Under the pieces are notes generated by a model. That model did not search any database and was not told the DNA's origin. It saw nothing but the letters and a program-made list of their open reading frames with translations. The translations under genes were made by a program, and so were the position numbers. This document shows positions 1 to 11,656 of a stretch of DNA of 64,000 bases, piece after piece. The stretch's first letter is position 1; each line of letters starts with the position of its first letter. The stretch lies in NCBI RefSeq assembly GCF_001619955.1, contig NZ_LQQO01000034.1, forward strand, positions 124,001-188,000. Reading direction: 5' to 3'. Source of the stretch: Sphingomonas hankookensis (lineage in GTDB: Bacteria > Pseudomonadota > Alphaproteobacteria > Sphingomonadales > Sphingomonadaceae).

Positions 1-1
1 A

Positions 2-1675
2 ATCGAGCGCCACCGTACCACCATCGTCTTCTGCAACACCCGCAGCCTCGCCGAACTGATCTTCCAGGATTTGTGGCTGGCGAACGACGCGCAGCTGCCG
101 ATCGGCGTCCATCACGGCAGCCTCGACCGCGAGGCGCGACGCAAGGTCGAGGCGGCGATGGCCGACGGCCGCCTGCGCGCGCTGGTCGCCACCGCCAGCC
201 TCGACCTCGGCGTCGACTGGGGCGATGTCGATTGCGTGATCCAGATGGGCGCGCCCAAGGGGTCGTCGCGCCTGCTCCAGCGCATCGGCCGCGCCAACCA
301 CCGGCTCGACGAGGTGTCGAAGGCGCTGCTGGTGCCCGGCAACCGCTTCGAATTTCTGGAGGCGCAGGCGGCACTGGATGCAGTCGAGGCCGGCGAACTT
401 GACCACGAAATCTTCCGCCCCGGCGCGTTGGACGTCCTCGCCCAGCATCTGATGGGCTGCGCCTGCGCCGAACCCTTCGCCGCCGCCGACATGCTGGCGG
501 AGGTGCAGGGCGCGCTCCCCTATTCGGCGCTCGACGCCGACACGTTCGACCGCGTGCTGCACTATATCGCCGAGGGCGGCTATGCGCTCAAAGCCTATGA
601 CCGGTTCAAACGGCTGCGGCTGGGCAGCGACGGGCTATGGACCGTCACCAAGCCCGCCTTCATCGCGCAGCATCGCCTCAACGCTGGGATCATCGTCGAC
701 GCCCCGACGCTCGACGTGCGGTTCAAGAACGGCCGGCGGCTCGGCACGGTCGAGGAATATTTCGCCTCCACCCTGTCGCCGGGCGACACCTTCTTCTTCG
801 CCGGCATGAGCCTGGAAGTGGAGAAGATCGAGCTGACCGACCTCGTCGTCCGCGCCAGCAGCAAGCCCGCGCGCATCCCCAAATATGGCGGCACGCGCAT
901 GGCGCTGTCGACCAACCTCGCCGACCGCGTGCGCGGCTTCCTCGCCGATCCATCGGAATGGTCGCGCTTTCCGGACGATGTGCGCGAATGGCTGGAAATC
1001 CAGTCGCGCCGCTCGGTCCTGCCGCGTCCGGGCGAATTGCTGGTCGAAACCTTCCCGCATGACGGGCGGCACTATATGGTCGCCTACAGCTTCGAAGGAT
1101 GGAATGCGCACCAGTCGCTCGGCATGCTGATCACCCGGCGGATGGAGGCGATGGGGCTGAACCCGATCGGTTTCGTCTCGAACGACTATGCGCTGGCCTG
1201 CTATTGCCTCGAACCGATCACCGACCCCGCCGCGCTGTTTTCGCCCGACATTCTCGAACATGAATTCGTCGACTGGGTACAGGGGTCGGCGCTGCTCAAA
1301 CGCGCGTTCCGCGAGGTCGCGGTGATCGGTGGCCTCGTCGAGCGCCAGCATCCGGGCAAGCGCAAGACCGGCAAGCAGGTCACCTTCTCGACCGACCTGA
1401 TCTACGACGTGTTGCGCAAATACGAACCCGGCCACCTGCTGCTGCAGGCAGCATGGGAGGACGCCCGCGCACGGATGACCGATGTCGGGCGGCTGGCCAA
1501 ACTGCTGGAGACGGCACAGGCGCGCATTCGGCATGTGACGCTCGACCGGGTCAGCCCGCTTGCCGTTCCGGTGCTGGTGCTGATCGGGCGCGAGCGCGTG
1601 ACGCAGGGATCGGCCGACGACGCGCTGCTCGTCGAGGCGGGGGCGCTGGCGGCGGAGGCGATGGCGCTGGATTAG
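2..1675 (+). CDS. Ligase-associated Lhr-like DEXH-box helicase, C-terminal part
   Basis: The open frame runs in from the left edge, so the N-terminal helicase lobe with Walker A/B is missing. What remains begins inside the second RecA-like lobe. It shows the motif V region (TASLDLGVDWGDVD) and motif VI (QRIGRANHR), followed by the long C-terminal Lhr-core domain. About 557 residues are visible. The pattern matches the shorter Lhr family that accompanies an ATP-dependent DNA ligase and an exonuclease in bacterial DNA repair; that partnership is family knowledge, since the partner genes lie outside the window. The usual downstream phosphoesterase gene is not present after the stop. The TTG at 71 is internal and is not the real start. 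Confidence 0.85.
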   Translation: MERHRTTIVFCNTRSLAELIFQDLWLANDAQLPIGVHHGSLDREARRKVEAAMADGRLRALVATASLDLGVDWGDVDCVIQMGAPKGSSRLLQRIGRANHRLDEVSKALLVPGNRFEFLEAQAALDAVEAGELDHEIFRPGALDVLAQHLMGCACAEPFAAADMLAEVQGALPYSALDADTFDRVLHYIAEGGYALKAYDRFKRLRLGSDGLWTVTKPAFIAQHRLNAGIIVDAPTLDVRFKNGRRLGTVEEYFASTLSPGDTFFFAGMSLEVEKIELTDLVVRASSKPARIPKYGGTRMALSTNLADRVRGFLADPSEWSRFPDDVREWLEIQSRRSVLPRPGELLVETFPHDGRHYMVAYSFEGWNAHQSLGMLITRRMEAMGLNPIGFVSNDYALACYCLEPITDPAALFSPDILEHEFVDWVQGSALLKRAFREVAVIGGLVERQHPGKRKTGKQVTFSTDLIYDVLRKYEPGHLLLQAAWEDARARMTDVGRLAKLLETAQARIRHVTLDRVSPLAVPVLVLIGRERVTQGSADDALLVEAGALAAEAMALD

Positions 1676-1735
1676 TGGTTCCTGGTTCGCAGTTACCTCT
1701 GCCCCAGCGTCCTGTCCGCCCCTGACACTTACCCG

Positions 1736-1857
1736 CCCGTTTGCTTCGAGCGCAGGTTCGAGCCTGTCGAGAACCGAAGTCGAGAAGGGGTTGCCCCGAA
1801 CACAGGGTTCTCGACGGACGCTTCTCGACAAGCTCGAAGCTGCTCGAACCGAGCGGA
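1736..1857. repeat. TTCGAGC-rich inverted repeat, family D copy 1
   Basis: The element begins cccgtttgcttcgagcgcag and ends with a partly complementary arm containing gacaagctcgaagctgctcg. A near-identical element lies at 10768-10890; the first 50 or so bases are the same. A shorter relative is at 14257-14353. It can fold into a long imperfect hairpin. Confidence 0.75.
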
Positions 1858-1890
1858 TTGGGGGCCAGGATAGCAACCCTCACCCCCGCC

Positions 1891-1983
1891 GTACGCCGGC
1901 GAAGGCCGGGGTCCAGTTGGGATACGTCCGCGACTCCATCGCTACCGCACCGAAGCTGGACCCCGGCCTCCGCCGGGGTACGG
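1891..1983. repeat. Inverted repeat with GTACGCCGGCGAAGGCCGGGGTCC arms
   Basis: The left arm (gtacgccggcgaaggccggg) is matched by a right arm ending ccggcctccgccggggtacg, separated by about 40 bases. The layout is that of family A (two G/C-rich hairpin arms in inverted orientation, each beginning gta and followed by gtccag), but the arm sequence differs. Confidence 0.7.
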
Positions 1984-2018
1984 CTTCCCTGTGGATAACG
2001 CCCGTCCACCAAAAGACC

Positions 2019-2097
2019 GTATCCCCGCGCAGGCGGGGATCCAGGGTTACGAAGCGCAACGTCCTTGGCTCTGGATCCCCGCCTGCGCGGGGATACG
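2019..2097. repeat. REP-like inverted repeat, family A
   Basis: Two arms, gtatccccgcgcaggcgggg and its inverted copy ending cctgcgcggggatac, enclose a short spacer. Each arm is also a small hairpin. Closely related elements occur at 7978-8060, 10907-10990, 32640-32718, 39768-39846 and 62734-62812. Confidence 0.85.
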
Positions 2098-2126
2098 CTC
2101 AAGGAGAACGGGCATAACCCCGCCTG

Positions 2127-4920
<2,794 letters not shown>

Positions 4921-5289
4921 ATGTTCAAGAAGCTGACGCTTGCCGCTGCCGCGCTTGCCACGGTCGCTACCGCCGCCGCTCCGACCGCCGCTTCGGCGCA
5001 GAGCTGGCGCGGGGACCGCTACGAGCGGGATTATCGCGACGGTCGCGGCTATCGTGAATATCGCGGCGACCGCGGCTATTATCGCGACCGCCAGTACAAC
5101 CGTCGCGGCGCGCGCTGCGAGAATGGCGACGGCGGCACGGTGATCGGCGCGATCGCCGGCGGCCTGCTCGGCAACACCGTTGCCGGTCGTGGCAACCGCC
5201 TGCTCGGCACCATCCTGGGTGGTGGCGTCGGTGCGGTCGCCGGCCGGGCGATCGATCGGGCCGACCCGCCGCGCTACTGCAACCGCTAA
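4921..5289 (+). CDS. Exported glycine-zipper 2TM-like protein
   Basis: The 122-residue protein has a clear Sec signal peptide (MFKKLTLAAAALATVATAAA with cleavage near ASA-Q, residue 27). A strongly basic, Tyr/Arg/Asp-rich repeat follows (RGDRYERDYRDGRGYREYRG, residues 30-60). The C-terminal glycine zipper VIGAIAGGLLGNTVAGRGNR, then GGGVGAVAGRA, resembles outer-membrane 2TM glycine-zipper domains such as those of SlyB/Rick-17kDa-type proteins. The function is unknown; an envelope role is inferred. A strong ribosome-binding site precedes the ATG, and a rho-independent terminator follows the stop. Confidence 0.85.
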   Translation: MFKKLTLAAAALATVATAAAPTAASAQSWRGDRYERDYRDGRGYREYRGDRGYYRDRQYNRRGARCENGDGGTVIGAIAGGLLGNTVAGRGNRLLGTILGGGVGAVAGRAIDRADPPRYCNR

Positions 5290-5333
5290 CCGGTTTCCGG
5301 CACCCCCGGTGGCGTAACGGGGTGTCGGACTCG

Positions 5334-5370
5334 GGGCCGGTCCTTCCTTCGGGAGGGGCCGGCCCTTTTT
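5334..5370 (+). terminator. Rho-independent terminator after the glycine-zipper gene
   Basis: A near-perfect GC-rich hairpin (left arm ggggccggtccttcc from about 5333, right arm gggaggggccggcc, with two G-U pairs) is followed directly by five T residues. It sits 45 bases past the stop codon at 5289. Its position argues that the next gene starts after it, at 5460, and not at the in-frame GTG at 5322. Confidence 0.85.
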
Positions 5371-5459
5371 GCGCGTCCGCCGCGCCTTGGCCGCTTTTCG
5401 CCACGCTTCGGTCCGAAACCGCCCCTAGCCCGGTCGCCGCAACGAACGTGGAGCGGCGG

Positions 5460-7967
5460 ATGAGGATGGCAGTCGGGCGAAGTCTGGCCGGTGCCGCCGT
5501 GCTGGCGGTGCCGCTGCCCGCCGCCGCGCAGGAGGAAGACGACTCGCCGCGCGACGAAATCGTCGTCACCGGCAAGCGCCCGCCCGGCTCCGCCATCGGC
5601 GACATCGCGCCGGTTGCGGTGCTCGACGCCGCGGCGCTCCGCGCGCTGGGCGCGACCAGCATGGAACAGCTGGCCCAGCTGCTCAAACCGCTGACCAGCT
5701 CGGCCAGCGGCGGCGACCCCGTCTTCCTGCTCAACGGCCGCCGCATCTCGGGCTATCGCGAAATCTGGACGCTCCCGCCCGAGGCGCTGGAGCGGACCGA
5801 AGTGCTGTCGGAACAGGACGCCGCCCGCTTCGGCTTTGCGCCGACGGTCCGTGTCGTCAATTTCGTGCTGAAACAGAAATTTCGCGCGCTGGTCTTCGAT
5901 CAGGGGGCGGGGACGACGACCGATGGCGGCGGCGGCACCGAACGGCTGGAACTGGGGTCGACCCGCATCGCCGGCGACCGCCGCACCGTCCTCGCCATCA
6001 CGTACGACCGGCAAAATCCGCTGCGCGCATCGCAGCGCCCCTATCTGCCCGACAGCGACAGCCCGTTCGACCGCAACGGCAACGTTCGTGCGCCGGACGG
6101 CGGCAGCATCGACCCCGCGCTCGATTCGCTCGCCGGACGGCCGATAACCGCCGCCGCAGTACCGTTCGACCCGGTACAGCGCGGCACGCTCGCCGCCTAC
6201 GCGTCCGGCAGCCGCCGCGCGACCGACCTCGCCCCCTTCCTTTCGCTGCGCAGCCGCGACGCGCTGAAGGTCGACGGCACCCATGTCGTGCCGATCGGCA
6301 AGACGATGCTCGCCTCGCTCAACCTGACGATGGAGGCGGATCGCGGCCGCGCGCTGGCCGGGTTGCAGGGAGCGACGCTCGCCCTGCCCGCCGGATCGCC
6401 GCTGCCCTTCGACCGCCCGGTGCTGCTCGACCGCTATCTGGACGAAGGGCCGGTGCTGACCCAGCGCAACGACAATCTGACGCTGCATGCCGCCTCGACC
6501 GTGCAGGGCGGGGTCGGGCGCTGGCTGTGGACCGTCACCGGCGGATACGACCGGGTCCGCGCCCGTGCCGCCGTCGATCGCGGCATCGCAGCCGATGCGT
6601 TGCAGGCGGCGGTCGATGGTGGCGCCGATCCGTTCGACCTCTCCCCCGCCCTCACCGCCCGGCCGATGATCGTCACGCGCAGCCGCACCGTCACCGGCAC
6701 GCTTATGGCCAAGGCGACCGCCAACGGCCCGGTCCTGCAACTGCCCGCCGGCCCCGCGCAGCTGACGCTCAACGCCGATTACGCCCGCTCGGACAGTAGC
6801 GGACGATTGGCCGACGATGCAGGCGCCGCCAGCACCCTGACCCGTACCGTGCAGGGCGGCAGCGCCAGCCTTGACCTGCCGCTCACTTCGACCGATCGCG
6901 GCGTGCTGTCGGCGATCGGCTCGCTGTCGGCCAATGTCATGCTCGGCCTGACCGGCGTGTCGGACTATGGCAGCCTCGCCAGCAGCAATTTCGCGCTCAA
7001 CTGGGCGCCGAAGCGTCCGGTGCAGATCACCGCGTCGATCAACACCGCGCGCACCCCGCCGGCCATCGCGACCCTGACCCAGCCGATCGTCACCGTGCCC
7101 AACACGCCGTTCTTCGACTTCGTGACCGGGGCCAGCGCGCCGATCGCGGTGACCGGCGGCGGCAATACCGATTTGCGGCCGGAGGAACGGCAGATCCGCA
7201 CGTTCGGCATCGGCTGGCGTCCGATCAAGAACAAACAGCTCAACCTCGGCGTCAGCTATGTCGACACGCGCATCACCGATCAGGTCGCCAATCTGGTCAG
7301 CGCGACGGCGGCGTTGCAGGCGGCGTTCCCCGACCGCTTCGTCCGCGACGATAGCGGCCGGCTGCTGCGCGCCGACATCCGCCCGGTGAACCTGTTCGGC
7401 GAGGTCGAGCGCAAGGTTAAGGCCGAAATCTCGTTCTTCGGCCCCATCGGCCCCACCCCGCCGCCTCCGGCCAAGGACGCGCCGCCGCCGCCCGACCGGC
7501 CACAGCTCTGGGCGTTCCTGACGGCGACCGCCCGCCTGTCCGACCGGCTGACGCTCCGACAGGGACAGGGCGAACTCGACCTGCTCGACGGCGAGACGCT
7601 GGACGGCAACAGCGGCCGCCCGCGCTATGAGCTGATGGGCAATATCGGCGGATCGGTCGGCGCCTTCCGCATGGGCGTCTATGGCAACCAACGCCCCGCG
7701 ACCCGCATCCGCAGCACGCTGCCGGCGTCCGACCTGCGCTTTTCGGGGCTGACCTTCCTCGGCCTCTATTCGCAAGTCCAGGCCGACAAGCTCGCCCCCC
7801 GCGCGCCATGGGCGAAGCGGATGGTATTGCAGTTCGAGGTGCAGAACCTGCTCAACGACCGCGTCGATGTCCGCGACCGGAACGACGCGGTGCCCTATCG
7901 CTTCCAGCCGTCGTTCCTCGACCCTTACGGCCGGATCGTCCGCCTGTCGGTGCGGAAATTGTTCTGA
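5460..7967 (+). CDS. TonB-dependent outer-membrane receptor
   Basis: I place the start at ATG 5460, preceded by ggagcgg, giving 835 residues with a signal peptide (MRMAVGRSLAGAAVLAVPLP, then AAAQ). A GTG further upstream would include a terminator hairpin. The plug domain opens with a TonB-box-like EIVVTGKRP and has SMEQLAQLL and VFLLNGRRISGY. The C-terminus is a beta-barrel ending in IVRLSVRKLF with the terminal Phe of outer-membrane proteins. A proline-rich stretch (GPTPPPPAKDAPPPPDRP, near residue 665) lies in a predicted loop. The substrate cannot be told from sequence, and no transport genes are adjacent. Confidence 0.9.
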   Translation: MRMAVGRSLAGAAVLAVPLPAAAQEEDDSPRDEIVVTGKRPPGSAIGDIAPVAVLDAAALRALGATSMEQLAQLLKPLTSSASGGDPVFLLNGRRISGYREIWTLPPEALERTEVLSEQDAARFGFAPTVRVVNFVLKQKFRALVFDQGAGTTTDGGGGTERLELGSTRIAGDRRTVLAITYDRQNPLRASQRPYLPDSDSPFDRNGNVRAPDGGSIDPALDSLAGRPITAAAVPFDPVQRGTLAAYASGSRRATDLAPFLSLRSRDALKVDGTHVVPIGKTMLASLNLTMEADRGRALAGLQGATLALPAGSPLPFDRPVLLDRYLDEGPVLTQRNDNLTLHAASTVQGGVGRWLWTVTGGYDRVRARAAVDRGIAADALQAAVDGGADPFDLSPALTARPMIVTRSRTVTGTLMAKATANGPVLQLPAGPAQLTLNADYARSDSSGRLADDAGAASTLTRTVQGGSASLDLPLTSTDRGVLSAIGSLSANVMLGLTGVSDYGSLASSNFALNWAPKRPVQITASINTARTPPAIATLTQPIVTVPNTPFFDFVTGASAPIAVTGGGNTDLRPEERQIRTFGIGWRPIKNKQLNLGVSYVDTRITDQVANLVSATAALQAAFPDRFVRDDSGRLLRADIRPVNLFGEVERKVKAEISFFGPIGPTPPPPAKDAPPPPDRPQLWAFLTATARLSDRLTLRQGQGELDLLDGETLDGNSGRPRYELMGNIGGSVGAFRMGVYGNQRPATRIRSTLPASDLRFSGLTFLGLYSQVQADKLAPRAPWAKRMVLQFEVQNLLNDRVDVRDRNDAVPYRFQPSFLDPYGRIVRLSVRKLF

Positions 7968-7977
7968 GTGCCAAACC

Positions 7978-8060
7978 GTACCCCCGCGCAGGCGGGGGTC
8001 CAGAGCCAAGGGCGAAACGGCAGCGTTCGCTGCCCTGGACCCCCGCCTGCGCGGGGGTAC
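7978..8060. repeat. REP-like inverted repeat, family A
   Basis: Arms gtacccccgcgcaggcgggg and cccgcctgcgcgggggtac are perfect inverted copies with gtccag/ctggac extensions. It lies between the convergent ends of the TonB receptor gene and era, where it could serve as a two-way terminator. Confidence 0.88.
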
Positions 8061-8077
8061 GCCTGGAGCCTGCGAAA

Positions 8078-8980
8078 CTACTCCACCCAGTCCAGTCCGA
8101 TATCCCGGTACAGCATCCGGTCCTCTTCCCAGTTCGGCTTGACCTTCACATGCAGGTACAGGTGCACGCGCACCCCCAGCAATTCCTGCAATTCCTTGCG
8201 CGCCGTCGCGCCGATTTCCTTGATCCGCTGCCCGCCCTTGCCCAGCACGATCGCGCGCTGCGTATCACGCGCCACGTAAATCTGCTGGTGGATTTCGACC
8301 GACCCGTCCTCACGCTCCAGATAGCGTTCGGTGTCGACCGCGCTCGCATAGGGCAGTTCCTCGTGCAGCTGGTGGTACAGTTGCTCGCGCGTCACTTCCG
8401 CCGCCAGCATCCGGTCGGTGGCGTCGCTCACCTGATCCTCGGGGAAATGCCACGGCCCTTCCGGCATCCGCTTCGCCAGCGCCGCCTTCATTTCCGCCAG
8501 CCCGTCGCCGGTCGTGGCGCTGACGAAGAACGTTTCCTCGAACGCCGCCATTTCGTGCAGCCGCGCGGCATGGTCCAGCAGGCGCGGCTTGTCGGCAATG
8601 TCGACCTTGTTGAGGATCAGCAGCTTCGGCTCTTTCCGGTCGGCCAGCGGTTCGACGATCGCGCGGACCTTGGGGCCGATCCCGCCCTTGCCGTCGACCA
8701 CCACCGCGATCGCATCGGCGCCCGCCGTGCCTTCCCACGCCGCCGACACCATCGCCCGGTCCAGCCGCCGCTTCGGCTCGAAGATACCCGGCGTATCGAC
8801 CAGCAGCAGCTGGGTATCGCCCTCGATCGCGATGCCCATCAACCGGGTGCGCGTCGTCTGCGCCTTGGGACTGGTGATCGCGACCTTCTGTCCGACCAGT
8901 GCATTGACCAGGGTCGATTTGCCCGCATTCGGGGCACCGAGGATCGCGACGAGGCCGCACGACTGGGGGGAGGACGTCAA
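8078..8980 (-). CDS. era: GTPase Era
   Basis: The 300-residue protein binds 16S rRNA and helps mature the 30S subunit. The G1 motif GAPNAGKST (residues 15-23), G3 DTPG (62-65) and G4 NKVD (124-127) are intact. The C-terminal KH domain carries VLGKGGQRIKEIG. The start is a TTG at 8980, because no in-frame ATG gives a full G domain. The gene stands alone; rnc, its common neighbour, is not seen beside it. Confidence 0.97.
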   Translation of the reverse strand: MTSSPQSCGLVAILGAPNAGKSTLVNALVGQKVAITSPKAQTTRTRLMGIAIEGDTQLLLVDTPGIFEPKRRLDRAMVSAAWEGTAGADAIAVVVDGKGGIGPKVRAIVEPLADRKEPKLLILNKVDIADKPRLLDHAARLHEMAAFEETFFVSATTGDGLAEMKAALAKRMPEGPWHFPEDQVSDATDRMLAAEVTREQLYHQLHEELPYASAVDTERYLEREDGSVEIHQQIYVARDTQRAIVLGKGGQRIKEIGATARKELQELLGVRVHLYLHVKVKPNWEEDRMLYRDIGLDWVE

Positions 8981-9128
8981 AAGAGCAAAACCTGTCGATA
9001 AGGGAGAGGGATCGCCCCTCTTACCCGCCCCGCCCCCGGCTGCAAAGCATCCCGATCCGCTCTTGATCGCGCCGGACGGGTTCGCTACGCATTAGTCAGA
9101 CAAAAACGACATAGGGGGGATTGATCCC

Positions 9129-10730
9129 ATGACCGGCCGGACCACCACGCGCCTCAAACTGCGCCAGCGCGCACGCGCCTTTGCGCTGGGCACCGCATCC
9201 TTGCTGATCGCGGCGACCGCCACGGCCCAGACGGCGCCGACGCCGCAGCCGGGCGAGCCGGCGCGAATCACCATTCGCGGCGATCAGGCCGGTCCCACCT
9301 ATGACCGGCGTATCTTCACCCAGTTCGCCGAGCATCTGGGCAACGGCATCTATGGCGGCCTGTGGGTCGGCAACGACCGTCGAATCCCCAATACCCGCGG
9401 CTTCCGCAACGACGTCGTCGCGGCGCTGAAGCGGCTCGGCGTGCCGGTCATCCGCTGGCCCGGCGGCTGCTTCGCCGACGAATATCACTGGCGCGAAGGG
9501 ATCGGGCCGAAGGCCAAGCGCCCGGTCAAGATCAACACCAACTGGGGCGGCGTTACCGAGGATAATGCGGTCGGCACCCATGAATTCATGGACCTGACCG
9601 AACAGGTCGGTGCCGAAGCCTATATCTCGGGCAATGTCGGCAACGGGTCCGCCCGCGAAATGGCCGAATGGGTCGAATATATGACCCAGCGCGCCGGCAC
9701 GCTGGCCGACGAACGCGCCCGCAACGGCCGCAAGGAACCGTGGAAGGTCCCCTATTTCGGCATTGGCAACGAACTATGGGGCTGTGGCGGCAACATGCGC
9801 CCCGAATATGGCGCCGACGAAACGAAGCGCTTCGCGACCTTCATCAAGTCGCCCGAGGGCAGCCGCGTGCTGAAGATCGCGTCGGGTGCCAATTCCGACG
9901 ACTATAACTGGACCGAGGTGATGATGCGCGAAGCGATGCGGCACATCGATGCCGTCTCGCTCCATTACTACACCGTCCCCGGCGGCTGGGCACCCAAGGC
10001 GTCGCCGACCCAGTTCACCGAATCCGAATGGGCCGAAACGCTCGGCCTCACCTGGAAGATGGAGGAACTGATCGCCAAGCACAGCGCGATCATGGACAAA
10101 TATGATCCGCAGAAGCGCGTGTGGCTGGCCGTCGACGAATGGGGCACGTGGTACGGGCAGGACCCGGGCACGACGCCGGGCTTCCTGCGCCAGCAGAACA
10201 CGCTGCGCGACGCGCTGGTCGCCGCGATCAACCTGAACATCTTCGCCAAGCATGCCGACCGGGTGAAGATGACCGCCATCGCGCAGATGGTGAACGTGCT
10301 GCAGGCGATGATCCTGACCGACGGGCCGAAGATGGTCCTGACGCCGACCTATCACGTGTTCGAAATGTACAAGCCGTTCATGGACGGCACCGTCCTGCCG
10401 ATCACGATCGACAGCCCATACTATTCGCGCGACAAATGGGCGATCCCGGCGGTGTCGGCCTCGGCCGTGCGCGGCAAGGACGGTGCGGTGCACATCGCGC
10501 TGTCCAACGCCGACCCGAACCGCCCGGCCCCGATCAACGTCGCGCTGACCGGCGTGGCGGGCACGACCATCACCGGCCGCGTCCTAACCGCCCCGACGAT
10601 GACCGCGCACAATAACTTCGACAACCCGAACGCGGTCGTACCGGCGACCTTCACCGGCGCGCAGATCGCCAACGGCACGCTGTCGGTGACGCTGCCGGCC
10701 AAGTCGGTGGTAATGCTCGACGTCAAGTAA
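9129..10730 (+). CDS. Exported GH51 alpha-L-arabinofuranosidase
   Basis: The 533-residue enzyme is predicted to release arabinose from arabinan or arabinoxylan side chains. The GH51 (beta/alpha)8 fold is marked by RWPGGCFADEYHW (109-121). The acid/base Glu215 lies in GIGNELWGCGG and the nucleophile Glu337 in VDEWGTWYG. A C-terminal beta-sandwich follows. Most GH51 enzymes of this type are cytoplasmic, but here a signal peptide is visible (about residues 18-34, ending ATATAQ), so a periplasmic or secreted location is inferred. The ATG at 9129 follows an agggggattg ribosome-binding site. It is a single transcription unit. Confidence 0.93.
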   Translation: MTGRTTTRLKLRQRARAFALGTASLLIAATATAQTAPTPQPGEPARITIRGDQAGPTYDRRIFTQFAEHLGNGIYGGLWVGNDRRIPNTRGFRNDVVAALKRLGVPVIRWPGGCFADEYHWREGIGPKAKRPVKINTNWGGVTEDNAVGTHEFMDLTEQVGAEAYISGNVGNGSAREMAEWVEYMTQRAGTLADERARNGRKEPWKVPYFGIGNELWGCGGNMRPEYGADETKRFATFIKSPEGSRVLKIASGANSDDYNWTEVMMREAMRHIDAVSLHYYTVPGGWAPKASPTQFTESEWAETLGLTWKMEELIAKHSAIMDKYDPQKRVWLAVDEWGTWYGQDPGTTPGFLRQQNTLRDALVAAINLNIFAKHADRVKMTAIAQMVNVLQAMILTDGPKMVLTPTYHVFEMYKPFMDGTVLPITIDSPYYSRDKWAIPAVSASAVRGKDGAVHIALSNADPNRPAPINVALTGVAGTTITGRVLTAPTMTAHNNFDNPNAVVPATFTGAQIANGTLSVTLPAKSVVMLDVK

Positions 10731-10767
10731 TACGGGCGGGGGCGGCCGGAAGGTCGCCCCTTCCCCT

Positions 10768-10890
10768 CCCGTTTGCTTCGAGCGCAGGTTCGAGCCTGTC
10801 GAGAACCGAAGTCGAGAAGGCCCCGCCCCAGGCACCCCGTTCTCGACTACCGCTACTCGACAAGCTCGAAGCTGCTCGAACCAAACGGGT
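10768..10890. repeat. TTCGAGC-rich inverted repeat, family D copy 2
   Basis: This copy starts with the same cccgtttgcttcgagcgcag as the element at 1736 and shares about 50 further bases with it. It ends with aagctcgaagctgctcgaac and a short cccgttt/aaacggg outer match that closes the hairpin. The middle has diverged. Confidence 0.8.
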
Positions 10891-10906
10891 AAGATAGCGG
10901 CCGGCC

Positions 10907-10990
10907 GTACCCCCGCGCAGGCGGGGGTCCAGAGCCCCAACCACTGCCCTCACCACACCTGACCCTGGACCCCCGCCCGCGCCGGCGCGG
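10907..10990. repeat. Decayed family A inverted repeat
   Basis: The left arm gtacccccgcgcaggcgggg is intact. The right arm (ctggacccccgcccgcgccg) has drifted from the usual cccgcctgcgcgggggtac. Confidence 0.65.
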
Positions 10991-11073
10991 CCATCCCGGC
11001 CCCGCGCGCCGCGATGGCCGCTTTCCTACAACAAAACGTTCTGGTTACGTTCCACCTCCAACAGGAGGACGAA

Positions 11074-11625
11074 ATGGACGCAACCACCCTGATCGAAGAC
11101 GTGATCGACCGCGAAGGCGGCTATGTCGACCACCCCGCCGACCGTGGCGGCGCGACCCGCTACGGCATCACCCAAGCCGTCGCCCGCGCGGAAGGTTACA
11201 CCGGCGCGATGCGCGACCTGCCCCGCGCCCTCGCCGCACGCATCTACCGCCGCCGCTACTGGCAGGCGCCGAACTTCGCGGCGGTAGCGACCCGTGCGCC
11301 GCTACTCGCCGCCGAACTGTTCGACACCGGCGTCAACATGGGACCGTCGGTCGCCGCGACCTTTCTCCAGCGCATCCTGAACGCGCTCAACCGCCAGCAG
11401 CGCGACTGGGGCGATATCGCGGTCGATGGCAACATCGGCGCGCAGACGCTCGCCGCGCTCGACACCCTCCTCGCCACCCGCGGCCCGGCGGCAGAGGCGG
11501 TTTTGGTCAAGGCAATCAACGCCTTGCAGGGCGAACGCTATCTCCGCTTGGCCGAAACGCGCCCCGCTAACGAAGCCTTTCTCTACGGCTGGCTCGCCCT
11601 GCGCGTCGATACGCCACGAGTGTGA
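11074..11625 (+). CDS. Phage-type GH108 muramidase (endolysin-like)
   Basis: The 183-residue protein has the GH108 lysozyme signature at its N-terminus (IDREGGYVDHPADRGGATRY, then GIT), with Glu14 as the expected catalytic acid. The C-terminal half (residues about 90-175) contains VDGNIGAQTLAALD, typical of the small peptidoglycan-binding domain of this family. Such enzymes cleave peptidoglycan glycan strands in phage lysis or in holin-dependent export. The start ATG at 11074 is fixed by an aggagga box 5 bases upstream. No signal peptide is seen, which agrees with holin-mediated release. A holin-like gene follows 31 bases after the stop. Confidence 0.88.
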   Translation: MDATTLIEDVIDREGGYVDHPADRGGATRYGITQAVARAEGYTGAMRDLPRALAARIYRRRYWQAPNFAAVATRAPLLAAELFDTGVNMGPSVAATFLQRILNALNRQQRDWGDIAVDGNIGAQTLAALDTLLATRGPAAEAVLVKAINALQGERYLRLAETRPANEAFLYGWLALRVDTPRV

Positions 11626-11656
11626 ACTTAGTGAACTTTGACCTTTCGGAGGCCCT

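Larger units (their letters stand above)
1676..2126. other. Repeat-filled intergenic region between the helicase gene and gyrB
   Basis: No coding region with credible composition is seen in these roughly 450 bases. The stretch holds three consecutive inverted-repeat elements (1736-1857, 1891-1983 and 2019-2097), which are listed separately. The flanking genes converge here, so the structures may also help end transcription from both sides. Confidence 0.7.
10731..11073. other. Repeat-containing gap before the GH108/holin pair
   Basis: About 340 bases hold a family D element (10768-10890) and a partly decayed family A element (10907-10990). The open frame of the next gene extends upstream of 11074, but that part lacks a ribosome-binding site and is not counted as coding. 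Confidence 0.6.

Noticed and set aside
635..1876. Long open frame on the minus strand inside the helicase gene
   Set aside because: It lies opposite a clearly conserved helicase gene. High GC content keeps opposite frames open, and the translation has no recognisable domain.
2019..2097. Possible CRISPR-like repeats
   Set aside because: The repeats are inverted pairs scattered singly over the window, with no regular spacers and no cas genes.
5322..5459. N-terminal extension of the TonB receptor from GTG 5322
   Set aside because: It would contain a complete rho-independent terminator, and the signal peptide begins at 5460.
5286..8009. 907-codon minus-strand frame opposite the TonB receptor
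   Set aside because: The plus-strand receptor has a signal peptide, plug and barrel end. The minus frame is compositionally odd and lacks a ribosome-binding site.
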